This document shows, in pieces, positions 53,158-63,303 of a DNA stretch of 64,000 nucleotides. Made by a program: the position numbers and the translations under genes. Below the pieces are notes generated by a model. The model was given only the letters and a program-made list of their open reading frames with translations. It ran no database searches and was not told where the DNA came from. This DNA comes from Pseudemcibacter aquimaris. GTDB taxonomy: Bacteria; Pseudomonadota; Alphaproteobacteria; Sphingomonadales; Emcibacteraceae. Numbering within the stretch: the stretch's first letter is position 1; the number at the start of each line of letters is the position of its first letter. The stretch is taken from positions 806,001 to 870,000 of the forward strand of contig NZ_CP079800.1 in the NCBI RefSeq assembly GCF_028869115.1, given 5' to 3'.

Positions 53158-54273
53158 TTAGAATATAGGAGTACGTGCAGAATCTTCAACCCATTTGTGT
53201 AAAATGAGTTTTGCGCGTTGCTCGTTTGTATTCACAAATTGACTATATGTATGTTCAATTTCTGATTGGCTTAATTCTGTATCCATCATTTTTGCCTCAC
53301 GTGTTAAGCGGAACATGGTTAGGAATACAGATTTATCAATGCGTGCAGCACAACATGCTATGGCAAGGGCCGCCGGACCACGTTCATATAAAATATTACA
53401 CATGATATCTTCAGGAACATTCAGAATTTCTGCGAAAGCGAGTTCAAATAAGCGGGTGTTGCCTTGACGAAGACTTTTCATCAAGAAAGAAATATGCAGT
53501 TTGTTTGCCTTTTTCAGTTTTGCAATCAATGTTACTTCGGCATCAACTGTTTGACCGTTAAGGTTGTCTTCTTTCTTTAATTCTTTGATTGATGATTCTA
53601 GCTGTTCTTCCAATTCTTCTTCAGTGAAAGAATGAATTTCCATCAGTTCAGATTTTAACGACATGGAAATCCAGCTATACATTCTGGCTGCGATATGTTT
53701 AGGAAGATCTTGTCTATGAACAAGTGGTGACTGTAAAATTTCGCGCGTTTTTGATTTTTCTACAATTTGTTCAATTGTATCGTTATCGATCTTTGCTTCT
53801 TGGTTGGAAAGAAGTGTCACAATTACATCGTCATCATCGGTTCTCACCAGTTCACGACATACATCTGAAGAAAGCATTTTGCGTGCAGCAATGCTTAATT
53901 GATGCTGACGCGATTTTCGTTGGATGATTCGAACCAGTTCTTTATCGGTCAGTAACGTGTTTTGTAAAAGAATCGGGTTGGCGACTTCAATTTCATCATT
54001 AGCGAGAAGAATAATAAGTTCTGCAGGAAGGTCAGCTCGATCGGCTAGCTTAAGTGCGAGTTTCTTACGAATGTTCACTTCGATATCGCAAATGATTTTG
54101 CTTAAGATATCCATCATCAAATCAATTTCAGTGATTGAAATTTGTTGATGTTGTGCCTCTATCAGGTCTGTTATGCCATCAAAAAGGGCCGCACGAGCAT
54201 CTTTACTGCTATCGTGTGCCAATGACATCAGCTTTTCGATTTCTTCGCCTGTTGTGTTCTCTATATCGCTCAT
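53158..54273 (-). CDS. DUF2336 protein 2
   Basis: 371-aa paralogue of DUF2336 protein 1, reading in the opposite direction. Same layout: N-terminal MSDIENTTGEEIEKLMSLAHDSSKD, HEAT-like helices with NIRKKLALKLADRADLPAELIILLANDEIEVANP, cut here to key parts, then a helical C-terminus. The matching block in protein 1 is TIRKNLSKKLAESDEISIEL. Function unknown. Upstream of nadK by 29 bp. Confidence 0.8.
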   Translation of the reverse strand: MSDIENTTGEEIEKLMSLAHDSSKDARAALFDGITDLIEAQHQQISITEIDLMMDILSKIICDIEVNIRKKLALKLADRADLPAELIILLANDEIEVANPILLQNTLLTDKELVRIIQRKSRQHQLSIAARKMLSSDVCRELVRTDDDDVIVTLLSNQEAKIDNDTIEQIVEKSKTREILQSPLVHRQDLPKHIAARMYSWISMSLKSELMEIHSFTEEELEEQLESSIKELKKEDNLNGQTVDAEVTLIAKLKKANKLHISFLMKSLRQGNTRLFELAFAEILNVPEDIMCNILYERGPAALAIACCAARIDKSVFLTMFRLTREAKMMDTELSQSEIEHTYSQFVNTNEQRAKLILHKWVEDSARTPIF

Positions 54274-54340
54274 TCTTACTCACCTGAATCATCTGATTAC
54301 ATTCTTGTATACCTGATGATTATTTTTATTCTTTTTATTA

Positions 54341-54362
54341 TTAACGAAAAGCCTATCGTTAA
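54341..54362. promoter_or_regulatory. inverted repeat ttaacga-N8-tcgttaa upstream of DUF2336 gene 2
   Basis: Seven-bp perfect arms around an 8-bp spacer, in the 162-bp gap between the FlgC-like and DUF2336 genes. No T-run follows in either direction, so it is more likely an operator than a terminator. Like the palindrome before DUF2336 gene 1 it begins TTAAC. Confidence 0.3.
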
Positions 54363-54435
54363 AAAGTTAAGAATGTTTCAACTTTGCCCAAAAAAACATA
54401 AAACTTAACTAAAAAGAACAAATTTACTCAAACTT

Positions 54436-54849
54436 CTATTCAATAATGTCCAAAGCTGCATCTTCAATTTCGGACAATGTTCTTAAAACCGCGGCATTTG
54501 CCTTATATGCATTCTTCGCTTTTATCAGCTCGGAAAATTCAATTGCCGGTTCGACATTTGGAACATTAACAAATCCTTCTTCATTTGCAACCGGATTATC
54601 CGGGCTAAATACACTTAAAGATGCCGGATTTACAGGAACATTATGTGCTGTTACGCCGCCATTCTTATTGGATGTATTTACTGTCCTTTGCGGGACATAT
54701 GCCTTGGCCGCTTTTAAACCCGCAGTGCTTCTGTCGCCACCAACAGGCATAGAAGTATTGTAAGCGTTAACAATATTATTGGCCGCAGTATTGGCCCTTG
54801 TTGACGCTGCGAGTAATCCAGACAGACTTGTGCTAATTCCATTTATCAT
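54436..54849 (-). CDS. FlgC-like flagellar basal-body rod protein
   Basis: 137-aa protein of the flagellar rod family: N-terminal helix ISTSLSGLLAASTRANTAANNIVNAYNTS and C-terminal helix EFSELIKAKNAYKANAAVLRTLSEIEDAALDI are the rod signatures. The middle carries QRTVNTSNKNGGVTA and a Pro-rich linker. Isolated from other rod genes (flgB, fliE), so it may be a second, specialised rod-like protein rather than the main FlgC. Confidence 0.75.
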   Translation of the reverse strand: MINGISTSLSGLLAASTRANTAANNIVNAYNTSMPVGGDRSTAGLKAAKAYVPQRTVNTSNKNGGVTAHNVPVNPASLSVFSPDNPVANEEGFVNVPNVEPAIEFSELIKAKNAYKANAAVLRTLSEIEDAALDIIE

Positions 54850-54906
54850 GTGCTTACTATAGGAAAAACCTTCTAACTATAGTTTAACAATTAGTAATAA
54901 TTTTAA

Positions 54907-57900
54907 CTATTGTACCACATTTTGCGCAATTTTCGCGAGCGCTTTCGAAAGATTTAACGACCCGAGTAATCGGCTTTCAACTTTTGACCATTTTCTGACA
55001 TAAACCAGTTTATGATCCGGCCTTAATTTTGTGACAGCGCCTTGTTTTGTAAGGAAATTTATCAAACCTGGTGGATTTGGGAATTTTGAATTTCTAAATG
55101 AAATGATGGCGCCCTTAGGTCCGGTTTCAATTTTTTCAATGCAGGCAATCTTACAATATTGCTTGATTTCAATAACTTTCAGTAGATGTTCTACTTCTTC
55201 TGGTAGTTTTCCAAAACGATCAATCAGTTCTGCACCGAATGCATCGACATCCTCTTTTGTCTTAAGTTCTGCGATTCGACGATATAGTGACATTCTTAGA
55301 TTAAGATCTTTAACATACCGTTCCGGTATCATCACAGATGCACCCACATTTATTTGTGGTGACCACGCTTCGTCACTTTCTTCATCGTCATATGTGGATG
55401 ATTTGGCTTGGGCCACGGCCTCTTCAAGCATTTGTTGATAAAGCTCGATGCCAACTTCCTTGATATGACCTGATTGTTCATCACCAAGTAAGTTACCTGC
55501 ACCACGAATATCCAAATCATGACTGGCAAGTGTGAACCCGGCACCAAGAGTATCAAGTGTTTGTAGTACATGAAGACGTTTTTCCGCCTGCGGTGTCGGA
55601 ATTTTACGTGGCGGTAATGTCAGATATGCATATGCCCGAACCTTAGAGCGGCCAACACGCCCACGAAGCTGATAGAGCTGCGCCAGGCCATAATTATCCG
55701 CACGGTGAATGATCATGGTATTTGCAGTTGGAATATCCAGACCACTTTCCACGATGGTCGTGGATAAAAGAACGTCATAGGCACCATCATAAAAGGCATT
55801 CATGATGTCTTCGATTTGTCCCGGTGACATTTGACCGTGGGCGGTGATGAATTTAACTTCTGGGACCACTTCTTTTAAAAATTCACCAACTTCTTTCAAA
55901 TCGGAAATGCGTGGGCAAACATAAAAACTTTGACCGCCGCGGTAATGTTCACGAAGAAGTGCTTCACGGATCACGAGATCATCCATCGGAAGCACAAATG
56001 TTCTGACAGCCAACCTATCTACTGGCGGTGTTGCGATCAGGCTTAAGCCCTGAATGCCGCTCATGGCCAATTGTAAAGTTCGTGGGATTGGCGTTGCAGT
56101 CAGTGTTAAAACGTGAACATTATTTTTAAGCTTTTTAAGTTGTTCTTTATGACCAACACCAAAATGCTGTTCTTCATCAATAATCAACATTCCAAGATTA
56201 TTAAAGTTCACAGAATTACCAAGCACGGCGTGTGTGCCAACAACGATTTCACAATCGCCTTTTGATAATTCTTCTTTTGTAAGCTTTTGTTCTTTACTTG
56301 TAACAAGTCTGGAAAGATGACCGACCTTGATATTGAACCCTTTAAAACGCTCAACAAAAGTTTTGTAATGTTGCCTCGCGAGCAGGGTGGTCGGCGCAAC
56401 CACGGCTACTTGGAAGCCTTCCATAACGGCGAGGAATGCTGTTCTAAGCGCCACTTCTGTTTTACCAAAACCAACATCACCACAAACAAGTCGGTCCATC
56501 GGTCTGCCGCTTGATAAATCCTTAATCACGTCACCAATAGCATTTAATTGATCATCGGTTTCCGTATATGGGAAACGGGCGCAGAATTCATTATAAAGCC
56601 CGTCTGCAGGTTTGATGACCTCGCCTTTACGCAGCGTACGTTCAGCCGCAACTTTAATAAGTTCATCGGCCATTTCACGGATACGTTTTTTAAGTTTGGC
56701 TTTACGTCCTTGCCATGCAACACCGCCAAGTTTATCAAGTTTGCCGTCGCTATCTTCGTTGCCGTAACGGCTTAAAACTTCGATATTTTCAACAGGAACA
56801 TAAAGCTTGTCACCACCATGATACGTAAGCAGCACGCAATCATGGGCAGCGCCACCGACCTCAATGGTTTTAAGCCCAACATAACGGCCAATGCCGTGGT
56901 CCATATGGATCACCAGATCACCCGGGGTGAGGGCGGATGCTTCGGATATAAAGTTTTCTGCTTTGCGCGTGCGTCTGACTTTACGGATCAGACGGTCACC
57001 AAGAATATCCTGTTCAGAAATAACGGCGAATTTATCGGTTTCAAAACCGTGTTCAAGTGGCAGAATAATTAATCCAATGGTATCGCGGGTATTTCGTTTT
57101 GCGCTTTTCCATGTATCGATCAGCTTATGCCTTGCCATGCCATGGTCATTTAAAACGGCGCTTAATCGGTCACGGGCACCGATACTATAACTGGCGAGAT
57201 ATACTTTTTTTCCAGCTTCCTGAAGGGCAACGATATGTTTGCGTAACGCATCATATATATTGATGTTTTTATCGTTTCGCTCGGGTGCAAAATTACGCCC
57301 TTGTGATCCTTTATGGGGTCTGACATCTTCGCCGGGTGGTGCGTCAAATGGATTAAATTGATGAATTCTTAAGTTTTCAGCATATTCTTTCCATTCAGCA
57401 GCGCCCATGAATAATTGTTCAGGCGGAACGGGTTTATAGGGGGCAACAGTATCACTTTTCTTCGGTGCGTCTTCATACGCCGATTTTCTGGAAAGGTAAT
57501 AATCGGAAATGGCGGAAAGCCTGTTTTCCAATGCTTCTGTCGTCAGATTATCCATAGTAACGACAGGGTTTTCCAGATAATCAAAAAGCGTTTCGAGCTT
57601 TTCATGAAAAAACGGCAGCCAATGTTCCATTCCGGCGTGCTTTCTGCCGTCAAGAACCGCTTCGTATAACGGGTCATTGCCGCGTGCGACACCGAATTCT
57701 GAAACATAATTTCTGCGGAAAAGTGATATTGATTTTTCATCCAAAAATATTTCGCCCATCGGGATTAAATCGATGCGGTCAATTTTTTGTTCTGTGCGCT
57801 GGCTAACGGGATCGAAGTATTTAATGGTATCAACCTCATCCCCCCAAAGGTCAATACGAACAGGTTTCTTGTTTCCCGGTGGGAATATATCAATAATGCT

Positions 57901-58395
57901 GCCGCGAATGGCGTAATCGCCATGATCAACCACTGTGCTTGATCTGCTATAACCGTTATGACTTAAATAATGGGATAGCTTATCGATATTCAGGGTTTTA
58001 CCGACCTTGGTTTTAAAGGTGGCTTCTTTAACCGTATCTGTCGCCGGTATGCGCTGTGTGACCGCATTAATGGTAGTGATGATGATTTGTTTCTTTTGGC
58101 CGGATGATAAAATATCCGTAAGCGCTGTCATACGTTTTGCAAGAACATCCGGGTTCGGTGAAACCCTGTCATAAGGAAGGCAGTCCCACGCTGGGAATGT
58201 AATGACATTTACATCGGGCAAATAAAAACGGATCAGTTCCGCCATATTTTCCATACGCATATCATCACGGGCAATATGAAGCGTCGCCCTATCACTTTCA
58301 AGAGAAGCGACCATGTCAGCAATGACCAGCGCATCCATGCCTTCCGGCACGTTGCTTAAAATCAGCGGCACTTCTTCTTCGGACAGATGGGTCAC
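54907..58395 (-). CDS. mfd: transcription-repair coupling factor
   Basis: Removes RNA polymerase stalled at DNA lesions and recruits UvrA. 1162 aa. N-terminal UvrB-like region (about 25-330), RNA-polymerase-interaction domain (about 500-590; LVIHMDHGIGRYVGL), translocase with Walker A GDVGFGKTEVALR near 640 and DEEQHFG, helicase C, and C-terminal TRCF domain. Start overlaps the sdhE stop by 4 bp. Confidence 0.97.
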   Translation of the reverse strand: MTHLSEEEVPLILSNVPEGMDALVIADMVASLESDRATLHIARDDMRMENMAELIRFYLPDVNVITFPAWDCLPYDRVSPNPDVLAKRMTALTDILSSGQKKQIIITTINAVTQRIPATDTVKEATFKTKVGKTLNIDKLSHYLSHNGYSRSSTVVDHGDYAIRGSIIDIFPPGNKKPVRIDLWGDEVDTIKYFDPVSQRTEQKIDRIDLIPMGEIFLDEKSISLFRRNYVSEFGVARGNDPLYEAVLDGRKHAGMEHWLPFFHEKLETLFDYLENPVVTMDNLTTEALENRLSAISDYYLSRKSAYEDAPKKSDTVAPYKPVPPEQLFMGAAEWKEYAENLRIHQFNPFDAPPGEDVRPHKGSQGRNFAPERNDKNINIYDALRKHIVALQEAGKKVYLASYSIGARDRLSAVLNDHGMARHKLIDTWKSAKRNTRDTIGLIILPLEHGFETDKFAVISEQDILGDRLIRKVRRTRKAENFISEASALTPGDLVIHMDHGIGRYVGLKTIEVGGAAHDCVLLTYHGGDKLYVPVENIEVLSRYGNEDSDGKLDKLGGVAWQGRKAKLKKRIREMADELIKVAAERTLRKGEVIKPADGLYNEFCARFPYTETDDQLNAIGDVIKDLSSGRPMDRLVCGDVGFGKTEVALRTAFLAVMEGFQVAVVAPTTLLARQHYKTFVERFKGFNIKVGHLSRLVTSKEQKLTKEELSKGDCEIVVGTHAVLGNSVNFNNLGMLIIDEEQHFGVGHKEQLKKLKNNVHVLTLTATPIPRTLQLAMSGIQGLSLIATPPVDRLAVRTFVLPMDDLVIREALLREHYRGGQSFYVCPRISDLKEVGEFLKEVVPEVKFITAHGQMSPGQIEDIMNAFYDGAYDVLLSTTIVESGLDIPTANTMIIHRADNYGLAQLYQLRGRVGRSKVRAYAYLTLPPRKIPTPQAEKRLHVLQTLDTLGAGFTLASHDLDIRGAGNLLGDEQSGHIKEVGIELYQQMLEEAVAQAKSSTYDDEESDEAWSPQINVGASVMIPERYVKDLNLRMSLYRRIAELKTKEDVDAFGAELIDRFGKLPEEVEHLLKVIEIKQYCKIACIEKIETGPKGAIISFRNSKFPNPPGLINFLTKQGAVTKLRPDHKLVYVRKWSKVESRLLGSLNLSKALAKIAQNVVQ

Positions 58396-58709
58396 TTTAA
58401 TATCTTGATATAATCAATGGATCTTAATTTTTGCATGACTTCGTGGTTATAATGTTCCGGTGGTTCTCTGTCCCCGGTAATCCATGCCACAAGATCAGAA
58501 TCGGCCTCACGCAAAAGCGTTTCATATTTATCCAGCTCGTCAGCAGGCATATCTTGCAAAAATTTATCAGCGAATGATCCAAGCAAGATATCAGCTTCTT
58601 TAATACCGCGGTGCCAGCTTCTGAATTTAAGCCGTTTTCTGCGGATTTCGATGCTTTCATTTTTATCAACCGGGTCTTCAATAAATCCCGGTGTATTAAA
58701 TCTTGTCAC
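58392..58709 (-). CDS. sdhE: FAD assembly factor SdhE
   Basis: Promotes covalent flavin attachment to SdhA/FrdA. 105 aa. Conserved helix motif SWHRGIKEADILLGSFAD, matching the RG-x-K-E signature. The variant GIKE in place of GMKE is minor. The sdhE-mfd order on the minus strand, divergent from recG, is standard in alphaproteobacteria. Confidence 0.92.
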   Translation of the reverse strand: MTRFNTPGFIEDPVDKNESIEIRRKRLKFRSWHRGIKEADILLGSFADKFLQDMPADELDKYETLLREADSDLVAWITGDREPPEHYNHEVMQKLRSIDYIKILK

Positions 58710-58803
58710 TTAACTTCTCATTCGGCTATTGGTAGGTTATGTTATGTGTATATAAAAATATCTAATATATGAAAACCAATAAAAGCACAAAGAATAATCA
58801 CAT

Positions 58804-60897
58804 ATGCGCCCGGAAATACTATATCCACTCTTTACTGATACCCAAAGCCTGCCTGGTGTTGGTGCAAGGGTTGCACAGTCACTGGAAAAAATAACGGGTA
58901 ATCGCATACTTGATTTATTATGGCATTTGCCGGTTGATGTAATTGATCGCCGCAATACGCCAGCATTAAAAGATATTTTATTTGATCAAGTCGTGACCGT
59001 TGAAGTCACCGTGGGAAAGCATGACCCGGCACCCGCAAAAAGCAGAAAGCCATATCGGGTTTGGTGTCATGATGATACGGGGCAGATGCAATTGGTGTTT
59101 TTCCATCCAAGGCGGGATTACATTCAGCGTCAATTACCGGAAGGGGAAAAACGATTAATCAGCGGCAAGATCGAAATATTCAATGGCGCGTTACAAATGA
59201 GCCACCCGGAATATATGGTTACCCCAGATAAAAAGGATGAAATTCCCCCGATCGAACCAATTTATCCATTGACTGCAGGGATCAGCGCCAAGGTAATGGC
59301 AAAAATAATGAAAGAAGCGGTTAAAAAAGCGGTGGAGCTTCCAGAATGGATTGATGAAACATTATTGGCCCGCGAAGGGTGGCCGGCATGGTATCCATCA
59401 TTAATGGGATGTCATAACCCGGAAAATAAAAATGATACTGAAATCAACACGTCCGCCCATTTACGCCTTGCCTATGATGAAATTCTTGCCAATCAATTGG
59501 CGCTTGAAATCATGCGAAGACAGGTAAAAAAGAAAAAAGGAAGGCCGCTTGAAAACAAAGGTTTTCTGACGAACGTCGTTATTGAAAAATTACCCTATGC
59601 TTTAACAGATGCACAAAGTCGTTCAATTAAAGAAATTATGGCCGATATGGCGGAAAGTTCGGCTATGATGCGTTTATTACAAGGGGATGTAGGCAGTGGT
59701 AAGACCGTAGTCGCACTGATTGCTATGCTTGTTGCCGTTGAAAATGAAACACAGGCTGCCATACTTGCACCGACGGAAATACTGGCCCGTCAGCATTATG
59801 AAAGCTTGACCGAAATGGCATCAGGGGTTGATGTTAATATCGCCATTTTAACGGGACGAGATAAGGGCAAGGCGCGTGAGAAAATACTCGCAGATCTCGC
59901 ATCCGGTGAAATTGACATATTGATCGGTACGCACGCCATTTTCCAAAAAGATGTGATCTATCATGATCTTGCCATGGCGGTGATTGATGAGCAACACCGT
60001 TTTGGTGTTGAACAGCGTATGATGCTTGCGGCAAAGGGAAAGCAGGGTATCAGTATGGATGTGCTTGCCATGACCGCGACACCTATCCCACGGACACTGA
60101 CGCTGACTGTTTATGGGGATATGGATGTATCGCGACTTGACCAAAAACCACCAGGAAGAACCCCTGTGGATACCCGCGTGATGGCATTAAACAGAATTGA
60201 TGAGGTCGTTTCTGCGGCAAATAGGGCTATTCAGACGGGTGCGAGACTTTATTGGGTCTGCCCACTTGTGGAAGAATCAGAAGTGATAGACCTCGCCGCT
60301 GCAGAAGAACGGTTCAGACATCTAACCCAAGTTTTTGGGGACCGCGTCGGAATGGTTCACGGTAAAATGAAGGCCGCAGAAAAAGACGACGTGATGCAGA
60401 AATTCGCATCAGGTGATCTGGATATTCTAGTTGCAACAACAGTGATTGAAGTGGGGGTAAATGTCCCCGAAGCAACCGTGATGATCATTGAACACGCCGA
60501 AAGATTTGGCCTTTCGCAGCTTCATCAATTACGTGGTCGTGTCGGCCGCGGGGCGGATAAATCAACGTGTTTGTTGCTATATGGAAATCTATTGGGTGAG
60601 GTGGCAAAGTCACGTCTGAATATTATGCGCGAAACCGAGGACGGTTTTGTGATTGCAGAAGAGGATTTGAAATTACGCGGTGCGGGTGAAGTGCTCGGCA
60701 CTCGACAAAGCGGCTTACCAAAATTCCGTGTCGCCAGTATGGAAGATCACCATCATTTAATCCCTATGGCACGTGATGACGCCAGGTTGATTTTGGAAAA
60801 AGATGCCGATCTATCTTCAGAGCGCGGAAAAGCATTAAGAACGCTGCTTTATCTGTTCGAACGCGATGAAGGGGTTAAATACCTTAAGAGCGGATAA
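58804..60897 (+). CDS. recG: ATP-dependent DNA helicase RecG
   Basis: Branch-migrating helicase acting at stalled forks and recombination intermediates. 697 aa: wedge/OB domain (about 55-160), helicase domain with Walker A GDVGSGKTVVALI near 295, DEQHRFGVEQR and helicase-C with IEHAERFGLSQLHQLRGRVGRG. Divergent from sdhE across 94 bp; ends 14 bp inside convergent rsmJ. Confidence 0.97.
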   Translation: MRPEILYPLFTDTQSLPGVGARVAQSLEKITGNRILDLLWHLPVDVIDRRNTPALKDILFDQVVTVEVTVGKHDPAPAKSRKPYRVWCHDDTGQMQLVFFHPRRDYIQRQLPEGEKRLISGKIEIFNGALQMSHPEYMVTPDKKDEIPPIEPIYPLTAGISAKVMAKIMKEAVKKAVELPEWIDETLLAREGWPAWYPSLMGCHNPENKNDTEINTSAHLRLAYDEILANQLALEIMRRQVKKKKGRPLENKGFLTNVVIEKLPYALTDAQSRSIKEIMADMAESSAMMRLLQGDVGSGKTVVALIAMLVAVENETQAAILAPTEILARQHYESLTEMASGVDVNIAILTGRDKGKAREKILADLASGEIDILIGTHAIFQKDVIYHDLAMAVIDEQHRFGVEQRMMLAAKGKQGISMDVLAMTATPIPRTLTLTVYGDMDVSRLDQKPPGRTPVDTRVMALNRIDEVVSAANRAIQTGARLYWVCPLVEESEVIDLAAAEERFRHLTQVFGDRVGMVHGKMKAAEKDDVMQKFASGDLDILVATTVIEVGVNVPEATVMIIEHAERFGLSQLHQLRGRVGRGADKSTCLLLYGNLLGEVAKSRLNIMRETEDGFVIAEEDLKLRGAGEVLGTRQSGLPKFRVASMEDHHHLIPMARDDARLILEKDADLSSERGKALRTLLYLFERDEGVKYLKSG

Positions 60898-61486
60898 ACA
60901 CATCATAACGGGTCGTTTTGCCGGTGATCTGATGTGATGGTTTTCTTAGGTCCTCAATAGGATCCGCTTTCATCGGCCATTTTAATACCACACGTTTACT
61001 GGCGTGATGAAGGGCGACTTCCATTAATTCCTTTGCGTCGGGGTCGGTGCCGACAAGATCGCGAATAATGCGCATCTCTTTTTTGACAAGTGCCGATTTT
61101 TTGCGTTCAGGATGCATGGGATCAACCAAAATTATTTCCGGATTTAATGTCGGAATGATTTCTTTGGCATCGCCATGAATTAATGTCAGGCGATCCATGA
61201 TATCGCGGTATTCATCATTTTCTTTGCGGGCACGTTCCATGCCATCAAGTAAATGTTGGTACATGTCTTCGTTGCGTTCGACCATCGTGACAGTGGCGCC
61301 AAGACTTGCAAGCAAAAATGCATCACGCCCAAGTCCCGCGGTGGCATCAACAACGTTTGGAATGATGCCAGCTTTAAATCCTATGGCTTTGGGAAGGGCT
61401 TGTGAACGGCCACCACCCTGACGGAAACGATGCCCGACCGCACCGCCAACAAAATCAACGACAAGGGGTTTATTTTTTTCTGCCAT
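60884..61486 (-). CDS. rsmJ: 16S rRNA m2G1516 methyltransferase RsmJ
   Basis: SAM-dependent methyltransferase of the small ribosomal subunit RNA. 200 aa from the ATG at 61486 (MAEKNKPLVVDF). SAM-binding motif VVDATAGLGRDAFLLASLGATVTMVERN and catalytic DPMHPERKKSA are family marks. Its start lies 17 bp inside the DUF502 gene and its end overlaps recG by 14 bp. Relatives share the fold, so exact site specificity is by resemblance. Confidence 0.85.
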   Translation of the reverse strand: MAEKNKPLVVDFVGGAVGHRFRQGGGRSQALPKAIGFKAGIIPNVVDATAGLGRDAFLLASLGATVTMVERNEDMYQHLLDGMERARKENDEYRDIMDRLTLIHGDAKEIIPTLNPEIILVDPMHPERKKSALVKKEMRIIRDLVGTDPDAKELMEVALHHASKRVVLKWPMKADPIEDLRKPSHQITGKTTRYDVFIRS

Positions 61487-62138
61487 TTTTCTTCGGAAGG
61501 TCTTCTGGGTTAACAAGGCCTGCTGAAATGACATATTTCGCGCCCTGATCTGGTGTCATATCCAGATATATTAAATCTTTTTTCGGTGCAAATAATAGAA
61601 AACCTGATGTCGGGTTTGGCGTCGTCGGAAGGAAAAGGTTTACAATCTCATCTTCCATACGGTCCTGAATTTCGCTTGTGTTTTCACCGGATACAAATGC
61701 AATTGCCCAAAGACCGGGACGAGGGTATTGCACTAGCACCACATCACTAAAGCTTTTCTTATCTTGAGAAACGACCGTTTCGAAAATTTGTTTTAACGTA
61801 CCATAAACGCTTCGGATCACCGGCATACGGTCAACGATTTTTTCACCAAACCGAAGTAATGCACGGCCAAAAAGGTTCGCCGTTAATGCACCAAGAATGA
61901 TCAGAAAAATGACCACCCCGATAAGGCCAAGTCCTGGAATTGAAAACGGCAAATATGTTTCCGGATTATAGGCATCCGGAATAAGTGGTTTTACATTTTC
62001 ATCAACAAACGTAATGAACCACCAACCGATATAGATCGTAATCCCTATCGGTGACGCAACCACAAGACCGGTTAGAAAATAATTTCTAATCTTGTGCAGC
62101 AGGCTGATTTTCTTTGGTGGTTCGATGATTTCGGTCAT
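61470..62138 (-). CDS. DUF502-family membrane protein
   Basis: 222 aa, function unknown. Two hydrophobic segments (about 17-42 and 66-92), then a soluble domain with MPVIRSVYGTLKQIFETV and the family signature AIAFVSGEN, LFLPTTPNPTSGFLLF. Inner-membrane location inferred. Common beside recG/rsmJ in alphaproteobacteria. Confidence 0.88.
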   Translation of the reverse strand: MTEIIEPPKKISLLHKIRNYFLTGLVVASPIGITIYIGWWFITFVDENVKPLIPDAYNPETYLPFSIPGLGLIGVVIFLIILGALTANLFGRALLRFGEKIVDRMPVIRSVYGTLKQIFETVVSQDKKSFSDVVLVQYPRPGLWAIAFVSGENTSEIQDRMEDEIVNLFLPTTPNPTSGFLLFAPKKDLIYLDMTPDQGAKYVISAGLVNPEDLPKKNGRKK

Positions 62139-63287
62139 TTATAAATCTTTTTGATATAATCTATATGTTTTATATTTTACGCAGCCAATGGTTTCCAATA
62201 ACTTGGAAAGTCTTGTGTTTTCCTCAAGGACCCATGAAAGTTCCGCCGTATCACAGCCTAATTTTTCTGTGCTTTTGCGGCATGCTTCAAAAAGGCCGAA
62301 TGACATAATACCACTTAGGCGGCTATTTTGATATTCGGTTCTAACGCCCATTAATGGCACGCGCACAGACTTAAAGCTTGGTTTTAACTTAAGACGCCAC
62401 AGCAATTTGAATACGCCAAACGGGAATAGCTTACCATCAAGGTCTTTGATGATTTCATTGATATTCGGCAGCGTCACCATCATCGCCTGTGGAATACCGT
62501 CGACCTCAGCGATATAAGTGAAATCTTCACGGATAATCATTTTCAATTCTTTTACCGCGTGATCAAGTTCTGCTTCGGTGAATGGGATATATTTCCAATT
62601 ATCAATCCAAGCGTCGTTAAAAATATCAAGAATAATTCGAAGCTCTTCTTCATATTTATCCATATTGATAGGGCGGAATGTGACTTGTCCTTTATCAACG
62701 GCACGGTCAACCAATTTTTGAATGGTTGGCGGAAGGATCGGTTTGCTGATATCTAACGTATAAGCCCACGTATCCTTAACTTTTCCTAACCCGTAATTGG
62801 TAATTAGTTTTTCATAATAGGGACGCGCATGCCCCATCAACAGACGTGGTGAATGTTCAAAACCATCAACAAGCATACCTGTCTCTTCGTTAATGGACAG
62901 GTTAAATGGTCCAATAACCTCTGTACGTCCTTGTTCACGCAACCACGCCAGTGCCGTATCAAATAATGCATTGGCCACATCCTGATCATCAATACAGTCA
63001 AAGAAACCGTAATGACCGGTTTTTAATCCGTGTTGCTTTTCAACAAGTTCGTCAATTTGCGCGCTAATGCGTCCAACAGGCTTACCGTCTTTATAAGCAA
63101 TCCAAAGCTTTACTTCCGCATGTAGGAAGTACGGGTTTTTCTTTTCATCAATCGCATCCATGCGTTCCATTATCAGAGGCGGAACCCAGTGCGGATCACC
63201 TTTATAAATATCCCAAAGAAGCGTTACGAATGTTTTCCTGTCTTGTTTCGAGATGGCAGGTTTAATTTCAATATGTTCGGATGTCAC
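62139..63287 (-). CDS. GNAT-fold acetyltransferase-like protein
   Basis: 382 aa. Two GNAT-like halves: an N-terminal one (about 10-200; LWIAYKDGKPVGRISAQID) and a C-terminal one (about 205-380). Such proteins are sometimes annotated dATP pyrophosphohydrolase, for which I see no evidence here. The acetyl-CoA loop is not clear, so it may bind another acyl-CoA or be inactive. Starts 16 bp after lptG ends; ends directly at the DUF502 start. Confidence 0.7.
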   Translation of the reverse strand: MTSEHIEIKPAISKQDRKTFVTLLWDIYKGDPHWVPPLIMERMDAIDEKKNPYFLHAEVKLWIAYKDGKPVGRISAQIDELVEKQHGLKTGHYGFFDCIDDQDVANALFDTALAWLREQGRTEVIGPFNLSINEETGMLVDGFEHSPRLLMGHARPYYEKLITNYGLGKVKDTWAYTLDISKPILPPTIQKLVDRAVDKGQVTFRPINMDKYEEELRIILDIFNDAWIDNWKYIPFTEAELDHAVKELKMIIREDFTYIAEVDGIPQAMMVTLPNINEIIKDLDGKLFPFGVFKLLWRLKLKPSFKSVRVPLMGVRTEYQNSRLSGIMSFGLFEACRKSTEKLGCDTAELSWVLEENTRLSKLLETIGCVKYKTYRLYQKDL

Positions 63288-63303
63288 AGATTGTCCTTTT
63301 TTA

